Source: Alteromonas sp. ALT199
GTDB lineage: Bacteria > Pseudomonadota > Gammaproteobacteria > Enterobacterales > Alteromonadaceae
Assembly: GCF_018619335.1 (NCBI RefSeq)
Contig: NZ_JAHHDX010000014.1
Location: forward strand, 40,633-104,632
DNA: 64,000 nucleotides
Direction: 5' to 3'
Shown here: piece by piece, positions 1 through 9,903 of the stretch
How positions within the stretch are numbered: position 1 is the first letter of the stretch
How the letters are laid out: the number at the start of each line of letters is the position of its first letter
The notes under the pieces: model-generated
What the model was told of the DNA's origin: nothing
Seen by the model: the letters and a program-made list of their open reading frames with translations, nothing else
The model's database searches: none
Position numbers and translations under genes: made by a program

Positions 1-2
1 GA

Positions 3-1121
3 CTACTCGTCATGGGATGCTTACCCATGTTGGTGGATTCACTAGGACAAGGAAATAACGCAGCGGGATATCAGTATACCATGTGGTTGTTCGCCACATT
101 GCTTGTCATATTAATGTGCATTACAGTATTTACCACGAAAGAGCGTGTTACTTTATCACTACCGCCTCAGCCTAGTTCAATTCAAACTTCATCGGGTAAA
201 CAGTTATCAGACGCGCCTCGCTCATTGTCATCTGAACTTAGAGACTTAGGTAAGCAGCTGCCGTTAATTTTAATCCCTCTTTCAGCCATTACCGCCTTTT
301 TTTATTATAGAGACGTTTTAACGGGTGCAATATTCATTGCCGTTATGGCACTTACTACTATCGCTATAAGACGGCTCATTCGTCGGCCAGAATCTAACAA
401 CACCCGCTCTCAACAAGATATTATCGACCTGCTTTCCAATAAGCCCTGGCTTATTTTGTTAGGAATGGGTTTTTTAACCATGATGTTTAACGGCATTAAG
501 TATGGCGTTATTGCTTATTATTTTAAATATTACATGGGAAACGAACTACTTACTGGGTACTTTTTCATTGCTCTTCTGTTGGTATCCATTGTGGGAGCAC
601 TAGCAACGTCAAAGCTATCTTCAATAATGGGGCGAAAGAAGCTTTTCATAGTCGCGCTATTGGCAAGTAGCTTACTAACCTGTGGCATTTACTTTGTTCC
701 TCAGGGCAATGTAAACGGAATATTCATTCTAGGCTGCAGTGCTGAATTTTTTGCTGCTATATTACCCACGTTATTCTTCTCTATGTTGGGAGATTCAGCA
801 GACTATAGTGAATACAAAACAGGCCGAAGAGCGACAGGTTTGGTTTATTCAGCGGGCTCTTTTGTCCAAAAGACAGGTGGGGGCTTCGCAGGCGCATTGG
901 TATTATTGGTTTTGGGTAGCTATGGGTACAACGGGCTTGATATTAATACTATTAGCCAATCCCTGCCTGGTATGAAGTCACTAATGAGTTGGATACCCGC
1001 GCTGTTTGGCTTTGCAGGCGCTGCACTTATTTGTTTGTACCCATTAAATGACGAAAAACAAAGAGAAGTTACTCAAGCTTTACTCTCTCGCCGTAGCGAA
1101 CAAACGCCGATAACGGCATAA
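3..1121 (+). CDS. GPH-family (MelB-like) MFS sugar:cation symporter, 5' end missing
   Basis: C-terminal part of a membrane transporter whose reading frame is already open at the window edge, so the true start lies upstream. The visible 369+ residues hold about eight hydrophobic segments and a soluble, polar loop (around residues 45-80) as in the central loop of 12-helix major facilitator proteins. Near residue 260 there is a GDSADYSEYKTGRRATG motif, typical of the glycoside-pentoside-hexuronide:cation symporter family, which imports sugars with Na+ or H+. The LacI-type regulator 45 bp downstream on the same strand fits a sugar uptake locus; the substrate cannot be told. Family call is firm, specificity is not. 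Confidence 0.85.
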   Translation, partial: LLVMGCLPMLVDSLGQGNNAAGYQYTMWLFATLLVILMCITVFTTKERVTLSLPPQPSSIQTSSGKQLSDAPRSLSSELRDLGKQLPLILIPLSAITAFFYYRDVLTGAIFIAVMALTTIAIRRLIRRPESNNTRSQQDIIDLLSNKPWLILLGMGFLTMMFNGIKYGVIAYYFKYYMGNELLTGYFFIALLLVSIVGALATSKLSSIMGRKKLFIVALLASSLLTCGIYFVPQGNVNGIFILGCSAEFFAAILPTLFFSMLGDSADYSEYKTGRRATGLVYSAGSFVQKTGGGFAGALVLLVLGSYGYNGLDINTISQSLPGMKSLMSWIPALFGFAGAALICLYPLNDEKQREVTQALLSRRSEQTPITA

Positions 1122-1166
1122 TACAAAAACTTCAAGTGATTGTTTAAATAAGCGGGGTTTTATTTC

Positions 1167-2168
1167 GTGCCTACCATTTACCAAGTTGCCGAGCGCGCTG
1201 GCGTCTCTTTATCCACGGTATCCCGCGTTTTAAATGGAAAGGCTTCGGTAAACAAGGTATTGAAAGAGCGGGTAGAAAACGCGGTAATTGAGTTAAATTA
1301 CCGCCCTAATTCTGTAGCACGTTCTTTGGCCAATAGTCGCACTGACAGCATAGGCGTACTTGTACCTGAATTAAATGCCCCATTCTTTGGTGACTTGATG
1401 CAGGCAGTAGAATCAACGCTACGTGCCGCAGACAAACACGTCATTATTACGGTAGGACGAAACTGCCTTGAAACTGAAAAAGATGCTGTAGAGTTTTTAA
1501 TTAGTCGCAATTGCGATGCACTTATCATGCACGCCGAAGCGTTATCCGACGAATACTTATTAGACATCAATCAGTCTAAATTGCCCGTCGCTTTGGTTAA
1601 CCGACAAATAGAAGGCCTCCCAGAGGCCTGCATAAATCTAGACAATGAAAAAGGCGGATACCTTGCTACGCGCCATTTACTTGAATTAGGGCATAAAGAC
1701 ATCGCTTACCTTTCTGGCCCTTTAGAAAAGCGCGATGCCTGCATGCGTTTAAAAGGTCACAAACGGGCGTTATCGGAAGCCGGACTCCCAATAAACTCGC
1801 AGCTCATCTTTAACGGCGATTATACCGAAGAAGATGGAAAGGTTGGCCTGTTGGAGCTTATGGCCCGCGATGTGCCTTTCACTGCCTTGGTATGTGCAAA
1901 TGATTGGATGGCATCAGGTGCAATTAGCTGCGCAAGAGATTTGGGTATGAGCCTGCCCCATGACCTATCTATTGTTGGTTTTGATGATGTAGTCTTTGCG
2001 CATCACGTTTTTCCCCGCCTTACTACAGTAAGTAACCCCATTGCAGATATGGCAGAAATGTCAGCGAAATACATACTTAATAAGGTGTATGGGCAATCTA
2101 ATAAGGTTCAACTGTGCTTTGAACCAACACTTGTAGTGCGAGAGTCTGCGGTGAAACACGAAGGCTAA
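1167..2168 (+). CDS. LacI/GalR-family transcriptional regulator
   Basis: A 333-residue regulator of normal family length, starting at GTG. Residues 1-50 form the LacI helix-turn-helix and hinge (TIYQVAERAGVSLSTVSRVLNG, then YRPNSVARSLA), and the remainder is a periplasmic-binding-protein-like sensor domain beginning at SIGVLVPELNAPFF and ending with the usual SIVGFDD and TTVSNP segments. It should repress or activate sugar genes in response to a sugar or sugar phosphate. It follows the MelB-like transporter on the same strand, so control of that uptake locus is the simplest inference; the effector is unknown. Confidence 0.93.
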   Translation: MPTIYQVAERAGVSLSTVSRVLNGKASVNKVLKERVENAVIELNYRPNSVARSLANSRTDSIGVLVPELNAPFFGDLMQAVESTLRAADKHVIITVGRNCLETEKDAVEFLISRNCDALIMHAEALSDEYLLDINQSKLPVALVNRQIEGLPEACINLDNEKGGYLATRHLLELGHKDIAYLSGPLEKRDACMRLKGHKRALSEAGLPINSQLIFNGDYTEEDGKVGLLELMARDVPFTALVCANDWMASGAISCARDLGMSLPHDLSIVGFDDVVFAHHVFPRLTTVSNPIADMAEMSAKYILNKVYGQSNKVQLCFEPTLVVRESAVKHEG

Positions 2169-2193
2169 GATAAGTCTAAAACAATAGATCCGT

Positions 2194-2219
2194 ATTACAA
2201 ACGCGGGAGCGTTCGTAAT
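2194..2219. promoter_or_regulatory. 26-bp imperfect inverted repeat, possible operator or hairpin
   Basis: Arms ATTACAAACGC and GCGTTCGTAAT (10 of 11 positions pair) flank GGGA. It lies between the LacI-type gene and the NTF2-like gene, about 20 bp before the latter's ATG. No T-run follows, so it is not an obvious terminator. AACGC/GCGTT half-sites recall LacI-family operators, but the spacing is wider than usual. Confidence 0.35.
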
Positions 2220-2240
2220 AAATAGGGCATAGGAGTCGCA

Positions 2241-2708
2241 ATGAAATATTTACTGCTGGGGTTGCTAATGCTTACGATAGCAGCAAACGTCAGCGCCAAT
2301 ACTAACCGTGATCTAGTGAATCAAACTCTTGATGCTTTGCATCATAATGCCTCTGTTGCTGACTTCGATGCGTATTTCAATTTGTATCATGACAGCGCAG
2401 TCTTTATAGGCACTGACGCGTCAGAAGTATGGACTAAAGAAGCGTTTAAAGCCTATGCCAAGCCTCACTTTGACAAGGGCAAAGGATGGACATACCACCC
2501 CAGGGACAGACATATTTACTTTTCACCCGATAATAATGTAGCTTGGTTTGATGAGTTGCTTGATAACAAAGGTTTGGGCGAAACTCGAGGCACTGGTGTT
2601 TTAATAAAGACTGGGAGTGATTGGAAACTAACTCAATATCATTTAACCATCCCCATTCCAAATGCACTTGCAGGTGCGGTTGCCGACCAAGTTAGGGCTA
2701 TGCAGTAA
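2241..2708 (+). CDS. Secreted NTF2/SnoaL-like protein (DUF4440 type)
   Basis: A 155-residue protein with an N-terminal signal peptide (hydrophobic residues 4-19, cleavage expected after the SANA-like site near residue 20). The rest has the pattern of the NTF2-like cone fold: an initial helix with DALHHNASVADFDAYFNLYH, then FIGTD, a strand with NNVAWFDELLD and a terminal strand with GSDWKLTQYHLTIPIPN. Such proteins are ligand-binding or of unknown enzymatic role. The start has a GGAG ribosome site (ataggagtcgcaATG). No catalytic residues can be assigned. Confidence 0.75.
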   Translation: MKYLLLGLLMLTIAANVSANTNRDLVNQTLDALHHNASVADFDAYFNLYHDSAVFIGTDASEVWTKEAFKAYAKPHFDKGKGWTYHPRDRHIYFSPDNNVAWFDELLDNKGLGETRGTGVLIKTGSDWKLTQYHLTIPIPNALAGAVADQVRAMQ

Positions 2709-2735
2709 AAAAAACCCCGCAGTTAAACGGGGCCT
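2707..2735 (-). terminator. Rho-independent terminator of the OmpA-like lipoprotein gene
   Basis: Stem CCCCG (2715-2719) / CGGGG (2728-2732) with additional flanking pairs. On the minus strand it is followed by a run of eight T, so it ends the lipoprotein transcript from 3400-2759; it may also slow plus-strand transcription after the NTF2-like gene. Confidence 0.75.
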
Positions 2736-2758
2736 TTACCTTTGCTACTTGTCAGCCA

Positions 2759-3400
2759 TTAGGTATTTGATTGAGTAAGCGGTTGAATTTCCATCTCAAC
2801 GCGACGGTTCATTGAACGATTAGCAGCACTACTGTTCGGCACTTTAGGGGCATATTCGCCCATGCCTACCGTAGTAATACGCGTTGAGTTAACCGAATAG
2901 TTAATTAGTAAGTTTTTAACCGCTCCCGCACGTCGCTCAGATAACGACTGGTTGTACTGCTCTGAGCCAGTGTCATCAGTATGTCCCTTAATCATCAAAA
3001 CGGTTTTCTCATAGTTGTTCACAACTTTAGCTACATCTTGAAGTACAGGGTTGAAGTTAGGGCTGATACTTGAGCTGTCAGTGGCAAAAGTGATGTCGCC
3101 TGGCATGATTAGTCGTAGGTTATCACCCTCACGTACTACTTGTACGCCAGTGTCAGAAAGTTCACTACGTAAATCTTCTTCCTGTTTGTCCATATAGTTT
3201 CCAATGGCACCACCTGCAATCGCACCTACTGCCGCCCCCCACGCATAGCGACTTTTATCATTGTCGCCTGTTGCTTTACCTAACAGCGCACCAACAACAG
3301 CACCGATAGCAGCGCCTTTTTGGGTATTATTAGGATCAGTAGCACAACCGGCTACTGTTAATGATGCAGCAATCAAACTTACAGCAAGGGTCTTTTTCAT
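2759..3400 (-). CDS. OmpA-family outer-membrane lipoprotein (YiaD-like) with glycine zipper
   Basis: Residues 1-19 are a lipoprotein signal with lipobox VAGC (Cys19 becomes the lipidated N-terminus). Residues 28-68 hold two glycine-zipper stretches (AAIGAVVGALLG and GAAVGAIAGGAIGNY) that may insert in the membrane. Residues about 100-205 are an OmpA C-terminal peptidoglycan-binding domain, with IKGHTDDTGS and the NQSLSERRAGAVKNLL signature. Length (213 aa) is close to E. coli YiaD (219 aa). Role: anchoring the outer membrane to peptidoglycan. It is monocistronic, with its own terminator. Confidence 0.9.
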   Translation of the reverse strand: MKKTLAVSLIAASLTVAGCATDPNNTQKGAAIGAVVGALLGKATGDNDKSRYAWGAAVGAIAGGAIGNYMDKQEEDLRSELSDTGVQVVREGDNLRLIMPGDITFATDSSSISPNFNPVLQDVAKVVNNYEKTVLMIKGHTDDTGSEQYNQSLSERRAGAVKNLLINYSVNSTRITTVGMGEYAPKVPNSSAANRSMNRRVEMEIQPLTQSNT

Positions 3401-3770
3401 AACTTCCTCTTATTTCGATTAAAAGCTCAACATTGAGAATTGCAAATATCCAGTACCGTCCTCAATATGCTTTGTATAAAAACCTTTTTTAATTGCCTAG
3501 AGACAGCAATTAACGTTCCATTCACTAAAGGTTAGATAGCAGGCAGTGTATTAAGTCTTTTGTTTAGGTTTCCATTTTAAACAAAATATTGCCTGGAGAT
3601 TAGAGAGCAGAAGACTAATCCCTCCTATCTTTCCTTACATTTATCGCTAAATTGTACAAGACATAGTCTGAACGCAAGCTAAACGGAATTGGGAGTTTTG
3701 TAATTCGGAGAATGTAGGAAAGAACATTAACCAGTGTAAACTCTACACTGTGTTGCTAAAAGGTAACGTA
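3401..3770. other. Intergenic region between the OmpA-like lipoprotein and HD-GYP genes
   Basis: About 370 bp without a credible gene on either strand. It must hold the promoter of the lipoprotein (reading left) and the 3' end of the HD-GYP transcript. A small hairpin, CAGTGTA-aactc-TACACTG at 3732-3750, lies just after the HD-GYP stop but has no T-run. A second weak hairpin, AATTGC/GCAATT, sits near 3490-3512. Nothing else stands out. Confidence 0.5.
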
Positions 3771-4970
3771 TTAACCAACAGAAATTGAGCGCTCGAAAAA
3801 TGCATTTACATCTATTTTGTAGTCTGAAGCGATAACAGCTTTAGCGATACCGACAGACTTGTCCACAGACAGGTCAATATCTTTTGGCGTTAGATAGTGA
3901 TTGTTGCGAACCGAATAGAATACTTTAACTAAAGGCGTTAGCGGAGATTTTTTCTGTTCAATCACCATAGCTAGCCTTTCGTTGGAAAGTAAAACTAGAC
4001 TTCCCACAGGATAAACCCCTAGGCATTTAATGAATTGCTGAACAAGGTATTGGTCAAGGCGTGAAGGTGCATCATTCATCAAAATAGAGAACGCTTTTTG
4101 GCTAGACATACCCGATTTGTAAACCCGATCAGCAGTAAGCGCGTCGTACATATCGGCGATAGCTAACATTCGCCCTGCTTGGCTAATATCGTCACCTTTG
4201 GTTCCGGCTGGGTAGCCTAGGCCGTCTAAGCGCTCGTGGTGCTCACTAATTGCCTGTATAAGCGGTGGCGCTATCTCTGTCTCTTTTAAATAGTCTACTC
4301 CGTAATTCACATGTTCTTTCATAATCTCCATTTCGCTATCTGTTAAGCGTCCTGGCTTGTGAAGAATTTCGTCAGGGATCTTTATCTTGCCCAAATCATG
4401 AAGAAAACCAGCATAGGAGAGATCTTGGACTTCTTCTTCAGACATCCCTAAGAATTTTCCGAAATTAGCTAGAAGAATAGCAACGTTGAGAGAGTGTTCT
4501 AGTAGGTAGTCGTCTTTTTCACGAATCTTTGATAAGCAAAGTAGAGCATCAGGATTTCTATCTACCGATTCTACCAACTTGCTAGAGAACGCTTTAGGAA
4601 TACTCGTATCGAAAGGTGTTTCTTTTTGCACATTAGCAAGTAAAATTTTTTGAATCGCTTTGCCCTGTTCATGCAGCTTAGACGCCCTGGACAATTCATT
4701 TTCAAGCGAGACTTTTTTTGATTTTTCTACCTTAGTAGAAGTCGTCTGTTCACTAATTTTTGTTGATGTCGATGCTGTACTATCGGCTACCTCAAACGCT
4801 TTATCAGTGTCAATGGCAAGGGTTTTTACGCCTCGTTTTTTCAATGCTTTAACAACATCATTCGAAGTAACGCGCCCTTGGCTTTTTACCGTCAAGTCAC
4901 CTTTTTGTTCTAATATTCGATGAACAAACATACCCGGTTTAAGCTGATCTATAGTAATCTTTTTTATCAT
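3771..4970 (-). CDS. HD-GYP domain cyclic-di-GMP phosphodiesterase (DUF3391 N-terminus)
   Basis: A 399-residue cytoplasmic protein. Residues 1-60 match the DUF3391 segment that precedes many HD-GYP domains (KITIDQLKPGMFVHRI), residues 60-100 are a Ser/Thr/Lys-rich linker, and 140-320 are the HD-GYP domain: the HD dyad at His191-Asp192 (FLHDLGK), HHE at 244-246 and GLGYP at 250-254. The metal-binding residues are present, so hydrolysis of c-di-GMP is expected. There is no membrane segment or receiver domain, so the input signal is unknown. Single-gene unit. Confidence 0.92.
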   Translation of the reverse strand: MIKKITIDQLKPGMFVHRILEQKGDLTVKSQGRVTSNDVVKALKKRGVKTLAIDTDKAFEVADSTASTSTKISEQTTSTKVEKSKKVSLENELSRASKLHEQGKAIQKILLANVQKETPFDTSIPKAFSSKLVESVDRNPDALLCLSKIREKDDYLLEHSLNVAILLANFGKFLGMSEEEVQDLSYAGFLHDLGKIKIPDEILHKPGRLTDSEMEIMKEHVNYGVDYLKETEIAPPLIQAISEHHERLDGLGYPAGTKGDDISQAGRMLAIADMYDALTADRVYKSGMSSQKAFSILMNDAPSRLDQYLVQQFIKCLGVYPVGSLVLLSNERLAMVIEQKKSPLTPLVKVFYSVRNNHYLTPKDIDLSVDKSVGIAKAVIASDYKIDVNAFFERSISVG

Positions 4971-5040
4971 TCTAAATGCACAACACTAATGGCCAAACAT
5001 ATAACATTGCTACTTCACGGTTCTTATTCTGGGAGAGGGT

Positions 5041-5379
5041 TTAGTATTCTAGTTCTACCAGTATAGTGAGTAAATCCGGTGTCCAACCAAATTTTTTCAT
5101 ATTTACTCGGTAGTTTTTAACCAATACACCGTCAGTTATTAAACGCTGTCGCTGCTCTTCTGCTTTTTCTGAGCCAGCAGGAAAGGCGATCTTTCCGTCA
5201 CTGCGTAATACTCTATGCCAGTTACAGTCTATGCTTATCTCTCTTAGACATTTCCCCATCATTCTAGCTCTACCCGGTAAACCACATAAGTCTGCGAGTA
5301 GGCCATAGCTCACTACCTTTCCTCGGGGTACTAAAGAAAGGGTTTTCTCAATTCTAAATTGTACTGCCTTATTTGGCAT
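5041..5379 (-). CDS. Alkyltransferase-like protein (ATL, MGMT-fold DNA lesion sensor)
   Basis: A 112-residue protein with the O6-methylguanine methyltransferase DNA-binding fold: VPRGKVVSYGLLADLCGLPGRARMMG (helix-turn-helix region) and the active-site loop. The catalytic Cys of the PCHRV motif is replaced by Trp (NWHRV, Trp54), the defining change of ATL proteins, which bind O6-alkylguanine and hand it to nucleotide excision repair rather than repairing it. The residue before Trp is Asn instead of the usual Pro. The next gene (DTW protein) is divergent, sharing the 70-bp spacer. Confidence 0.88.
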   Translation of the reverse strand: MPNKAVQFRIEKTLSLVPRGKVVSYGLLADLCGLPGRARMMGKCLREISIDCNWHRVLRSDGKIAFPAGSEKAEEQRQRLITDGVLVKNYRVNMKKFGWTPDLLTILVELEY

Positions 5380-5465
5380 CTTGTATATTATCCTATCTGG
5401 TAAGTTAGTTATTTAGATAATTCAACGCTATTAACACCGTAAACTAGGAATTGAGAAGTCAGGTT

Positions 5466-6047
5466 ATGCGCCTTTATTGTGAACAATGCCAGTATCCCAA
5501 AAAAACCTGTATTTGCCCCCATATTAGGGCTGTAAATACAGCATTAAATATCGTCATTATTCAACACGAAAAAGAAGTGAGTCATGCGAAGAACACAGCG
5601 CGACTTATCTCTTTATGTATTCCTACTACTCAAATTCTTTTATCAAACGATATCCACGCAATGCAAAGCCTTGCAAAGGAGTGCTTACCACAAACGTCGG
5701 CTCTTATTTACCCTGGCGACACGAGTATGCCGCTTGAGCGTATCGCTCTCACAAAGGCAAATCAAATTTCAACGCTGGTATTAATTGATGGGAGTTGGAA
5801 ACAAGCATTTGGGATTGTTAAGCAGAATCCCTGGCTTGCAGTATTACCTGCCTTTCACTTTACGTCGGCGCCAACATCTAATTATGCTATCCGCCATACT
5901 AAAATAAAGAACGCGCTTTCCACACTAGAAGCGACTGCTTACGCGATAAGCTGTATAGAAAACGCCGATGTAACTGGCCTTTATAAAGCTCAGAGCGCTT
6001 TTCAAAGACAATGGCAAAGCCCAATATCTCATAGACGACAAGTGTGA
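5466..6047 (+). CDS. DTW-domain tRNA-uridine aminocarboxypropyltransferase (TapT/YfiP family)
   Basis: Begins MRLYCEQC with the Cys cluster (CEQCQYPKKTCICP) found at the N-terminus of DTW proteins, then contains LVLIDGSWKQAFG, a variant of the DTW signature (DGSW), and YAIRH. Family members use S-adenosylmethionine to make acp3U in tRNA (position 47 for TapT). An in-frame TTG at 5451 could add five residues, but its AGGAA sits directly against it, so ATG 5466 was preferred. About 193 residues, a little shorter than E. coli YfiP. Which tRNA position is modified cannot be told. Confidence 0.82.
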   Translation: MRLYCEQCQYPKKTCICPHIRAVNTALNIVIIQHEKEVSHAKNTARLISLCIPTTQILLSNDIHAMQSLAKECLPQTSALIYPGDTSMPLERIALTKANQISTLVLIDGSWKQAFGIVKQNPWLAVLPAFHFTSAPTSNYAIRHTKIKNALSTLEATAYAISCIENADVTGLYKAQSAFQRQWQSPISHRRQV

Positions 6048-6070
6048 CGCTAAGAATGCTACAGAACACG

Positions 6071-6670
6071 CTAAGCGTTCATAGGTATAAAACCTTTTTG
6101 TTCTTTTACTAATCTTATCCAGTGTCGGATCGCAGGATAAGCTGATAGGTCGAAGCCACCTTCATGTGCTACGTGTGTATAGGCAAACAGCGAAATATCA
6201 GCAAGGCTAATAGTATCGCCAAGTAAAAACGGCGTACTGTTAAGTTGATGCTCCATAACCGCTAACGCGCGATAGCCACCTGCTTGTTTAGACTCATATT
6301 CCGCTTTTCTGCTTACGGGCAACCCTAAGTAAATGTTGATATAACGGGCAACGGCGATATACGGTTCATGACTATACTGTTCAAAAAACTGCCACTGTAA
6401 CAGCTGTGCAAAGTGATAGGGCGAAGGGGGGATAAACGGCGTATTCGAGGCAAGATAGTGCATGATGGCATTAGACTCAGACAGAACCCTTCCATCATCG
6501 AGTTCAAGCAAGGGGATCTTACCATTGGGCGTTTTTTCAAGAAAAGACGGCGCTCTCGTTTCGCCCTTCATTATGTCTACATCAATCCATTCGCAGGTTT
6601 TGCCGAGTAAAGAAAGGAGTAGTTGGAGCTTGTAGCAATTTCCAGAACGTTTGTCGCCGTAAATTCGCAC
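6071..6670 (-). CDS. Glutathione S-transferase family protein
   Basis: A 199-residue two-domain GST. Residues 1-78 show the thioredoxin-like domain (RIYGDKRSGNCYK start, NGKIPLLELDDG with the cis-proline, and LSESNAIMHYLA that binds glutathione). Residues 85-199 form the helical domain with FLLGDTISLADISLFAYTH, the N-capping motif. Start is GTG at 6670; the upstream ATG is out of frame. It is close to the bacterial GSTs of unknown substrate; conjugation or peroxidase activity cannot be told apart. Confidence 0.87.
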   Translation of the reverse strand: MRIYGDKRSGNCYKLQLLLSLLGKTCEWIDVDIMKGETRAPSFLEKTPNGKIPLLELDDGRVLSESNAIMHYLASNTPFIPPSPYHFAQLLQWQFFEQYSHEPYIAVARYINIYLGLPVSRKAEYESKQAGGYRALAVMEHQLNSTPFLLGDTISLADISLFAYTHVAHEGGFDLSAYPAIRHWIRLVKEQKGFIPMNA

Positions 6671-6822
6671 TGCGGTAATCTCGTTGACTCATATTCGCTT
6701 ACCATATCAATGCATCGTATCAACAACAATCTTTAAAAACGCATATAGGCAACTACGGAATTTTGCTATTAGTAAAATTTAGTAAAAAATGCTAATTAAT
6801 GGATCATTTAAATTTATAGATT

Positions 6823-7809
6823 TCAATGGTAAATCGGCAACTGAATTAGCCATTCTATAAGAAACAAAAACACCCATGATATTGGAATTAAAGCGATGCA
6901 TGCTGCAACGCGCGCTTTGTCTCTAGGTGCGAATATGCGGGCTCCCATCTTAAGTACACGTTCCTTTTCACTTTCCAACTGCTCTATAGAGACTGCAGTC
7001 GCAGACTCTTGTTGCTTTGCGCAACGTCTAATTCCATCTTCAATATTTTCTTCGAGAAGTAAAACTGCTTTTTCCTGCTCTTGTTCAAGCATTTTATTGA
7101 GTTTAATTACTGGCCAAAATAAATAAAAGCCGACAACACCCGTAAAAAAAGTAACCGCTAAAACGTCAATTGAGGGTATATCTTTCTTTAACCAGAAAAC
7201 TGGGAAGATAGCGAGTGCCCCCATAGCGAAAATACTATTTGTTGTTCCCAATTTTAAGATAGTTATTACTGACTTAAGGCGGTCAATATTACTCCCAGCA
7301 TCTGGTAATACTTTGCTTGTAAGATACTTGATATTAGATGATATCTGGAACAAAAATAATATTGCTAGAAGCCAAAAGGGCACAGCGGTTGCGGTAAGGA
7401 ACAATACGTGAATTTCCTGCTTTACCGTTATCAGTCCTTCAAACATGCAATATATAATAGTGATCATGATTGAAATAATAGCGGCATTGAAAATGTGGTG
7501 CTTAAACTCTAGAGCGAGCTCATTGCGGTGCGAGGAAAACTGACTGAGTTGGTTTGTTTTAACAAGCAGTGAAATTAGTGTACTAGCCACATTTTGATGC
7601 ATCAAGCGTAGCGCAAACCAGAAATAACCCGTTAACAGCGACATGCCAATAGCAGAATTAAAGTCTCGCTGGGCTCTCACTTCACCAACATAGGGCCAGT
7701 CTAAGGCACCCGTAAAGAAATGCACTGAAAGAAGGATCAGTGTTGCCAATAAAGGGAAGAAACCAATAGAGGCTCCCTTGTGCATGTTTGAGTACGGGTT
7801 GAACTTCAT
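6823..7809 (-). CDS. Uncharacterised multi-pass membrane protein with internal coiled coil
   Basis: I do not recognise a family. The 328 residues contain about seven hydrophobic segments (roughly 16-36, 52-70, 108-130, 134-155, 192-208, 217-237 and 303-322). Between the sixth and seventh lies a highly charged Glu/Lys-rich helix (about 243-292) likely to form a cytoplasmic coiled coil, ending shortly before the last helix. No catalytic motif is visible. It stands alone between the GST gene and the terminator of the atp operon. Translation starts at ATG 7809, with a weak ribosome site. Confidence 0.7.
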   Translation of the reverse strand: MKFNPYSNMHKGASIGFFPLLATLILLSVHFFTGALDWPYVGEVRAQRDFNSAIGMSLLTGYFWFALRLMHQNVASTLISLLVKTNQLSQFSSHRNELALEFKHHIFNAAIISIMITIIYCMFEGLITVKQEIHVLFLTATAVPFWLLAILFLFQISSNIKYLTSKVLPDAGSNIDRLKSVITILKLGTTNSIFAMGALAIFPVFWLKKDIPSIDVLAVTFFTGVVGFYLFWPVIKLNKMLEQEQEKAVLLLEENIEDGIRRCAKQQESATAVSIEQLESEKERVLKMGARIFAPRDKARVAACIALIPISWVFLFLIEWLIQLPIYH

Positions 7810-7966
7810 TTTTATAATTCGTTGAAATAGGCAGCTGTAGTGTGGTTACCGCATATTGAGTTTTAATTCAAAGTAGTTAAAACGCACTAACGATAAGCTT
7901 TGTAGTCAGTTATAGCAATAGAAATAAACGTAAGAGAATGTGAACGTTTACTTTTCGTTCGGCAAT

Positions 7967-7996
7967 AAAAAACCCGCCAGTTGGCGGGTTTTTTTT
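7967..7996 (-). terminator. Rho-independent terminator of the atp operon
   Basis: Perfect stem AACCCGCCA (7971-7979) / TGGCGGGTT (7982-7990) with a two-base loop, flanked by A-run and T-run on the two sides, so it can act in both directions. It lies 15 bp past the atpC stop on the minus strand. Confidence 0.93.
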
Positions 7997-8010
7997 CAAA
8001 GCTGTGCTTT

Positions 8011-8424
8011 TTATTTGCGTAACTTCTGAATAAGACGAAGTTGTGCAATAGCCTCTGCAAGCTCGTGAGCTGCTTCAGCGTAATTAAAGTCAGCGCCTGG
8101 GTTGGCGATGTGCTCTTGGGCACGTCGTTTGGCTTCTTCTGCTGCCTGCTCGTCAAGATCTTCAGCTCGAACCGCGGTATCAGCCAGTACGGTAATGTTG
8201 TTAGGCTGTACTTCTAGTACACCACCTGCAACATAAATAACTTCTTCTTCACCGTGCTGTTTAACCAAACGCACCATACCAGGTTTAATAGCAGAGATAA
8301 GTGGCGCGTGACCTGGGTTAACACCCAATTCACCTTCGCTACCTGTCACCTGAATCGATTCAACGCGTCCAGAGAAAATCGCTTTCTCCGCGCTTACTAC
8401 GTCCAAATGTACTGTCATTGCCAT
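8011..8424 (-). CDS. atpC: F1Fo ATP synthase epsilon subunit
   Basis: 137 residues. N-terminal beta-sandwich ([38 protein letters not shown] holds the conserved GELGV and GHAPL), followed by a two-helix C-terminal domain rich in Ala and Glu ([11 protein letters not shown]). The subunit is part of the central stalk, links the rotor ring to F1 and can inhibit ATP hydrolysis through its C-terminal helices. Last gene of the minus-strand atp operon, 60 bp after atpD, with the terminator just beyond. Confidence 0.97.
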   Translation of the reverse strand: MAMTVHLDVVSAEKAIFSGRVESIQVTGSEGELGVNPGHAPLISAIKPGMVRLVKQHGEEEVIYVAGGVLEVQPNNITVLADTAVRAEDLDEQAAEEAKRRAQEHIANPGADFNYAEAAHELAEAIAQLRLIQKLRK

Positions 8425-8484
8425 GTGAACCTCCTGATTAGGTACGTTAGCATTATGAAAGGCTAGCTTACACTAGCCATTCAA

Positions 8485-9882
<1,398 letters not shown>

Positions 9883-9903
9883 TTATCTCTTTTAAACCTT
9901 TGC

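Noticed and set aside
739..975. Open frame of 78 codons inside the transporter gene
   Set aside because: Other frame of a well-supported gene, no ribosome site and no family resemblance.
7887..8156. Minus-strand frame of 89 codons over the atp terminator and atpC
   Set aside because: It crosses a strong terminator and is the shadow of atpC.
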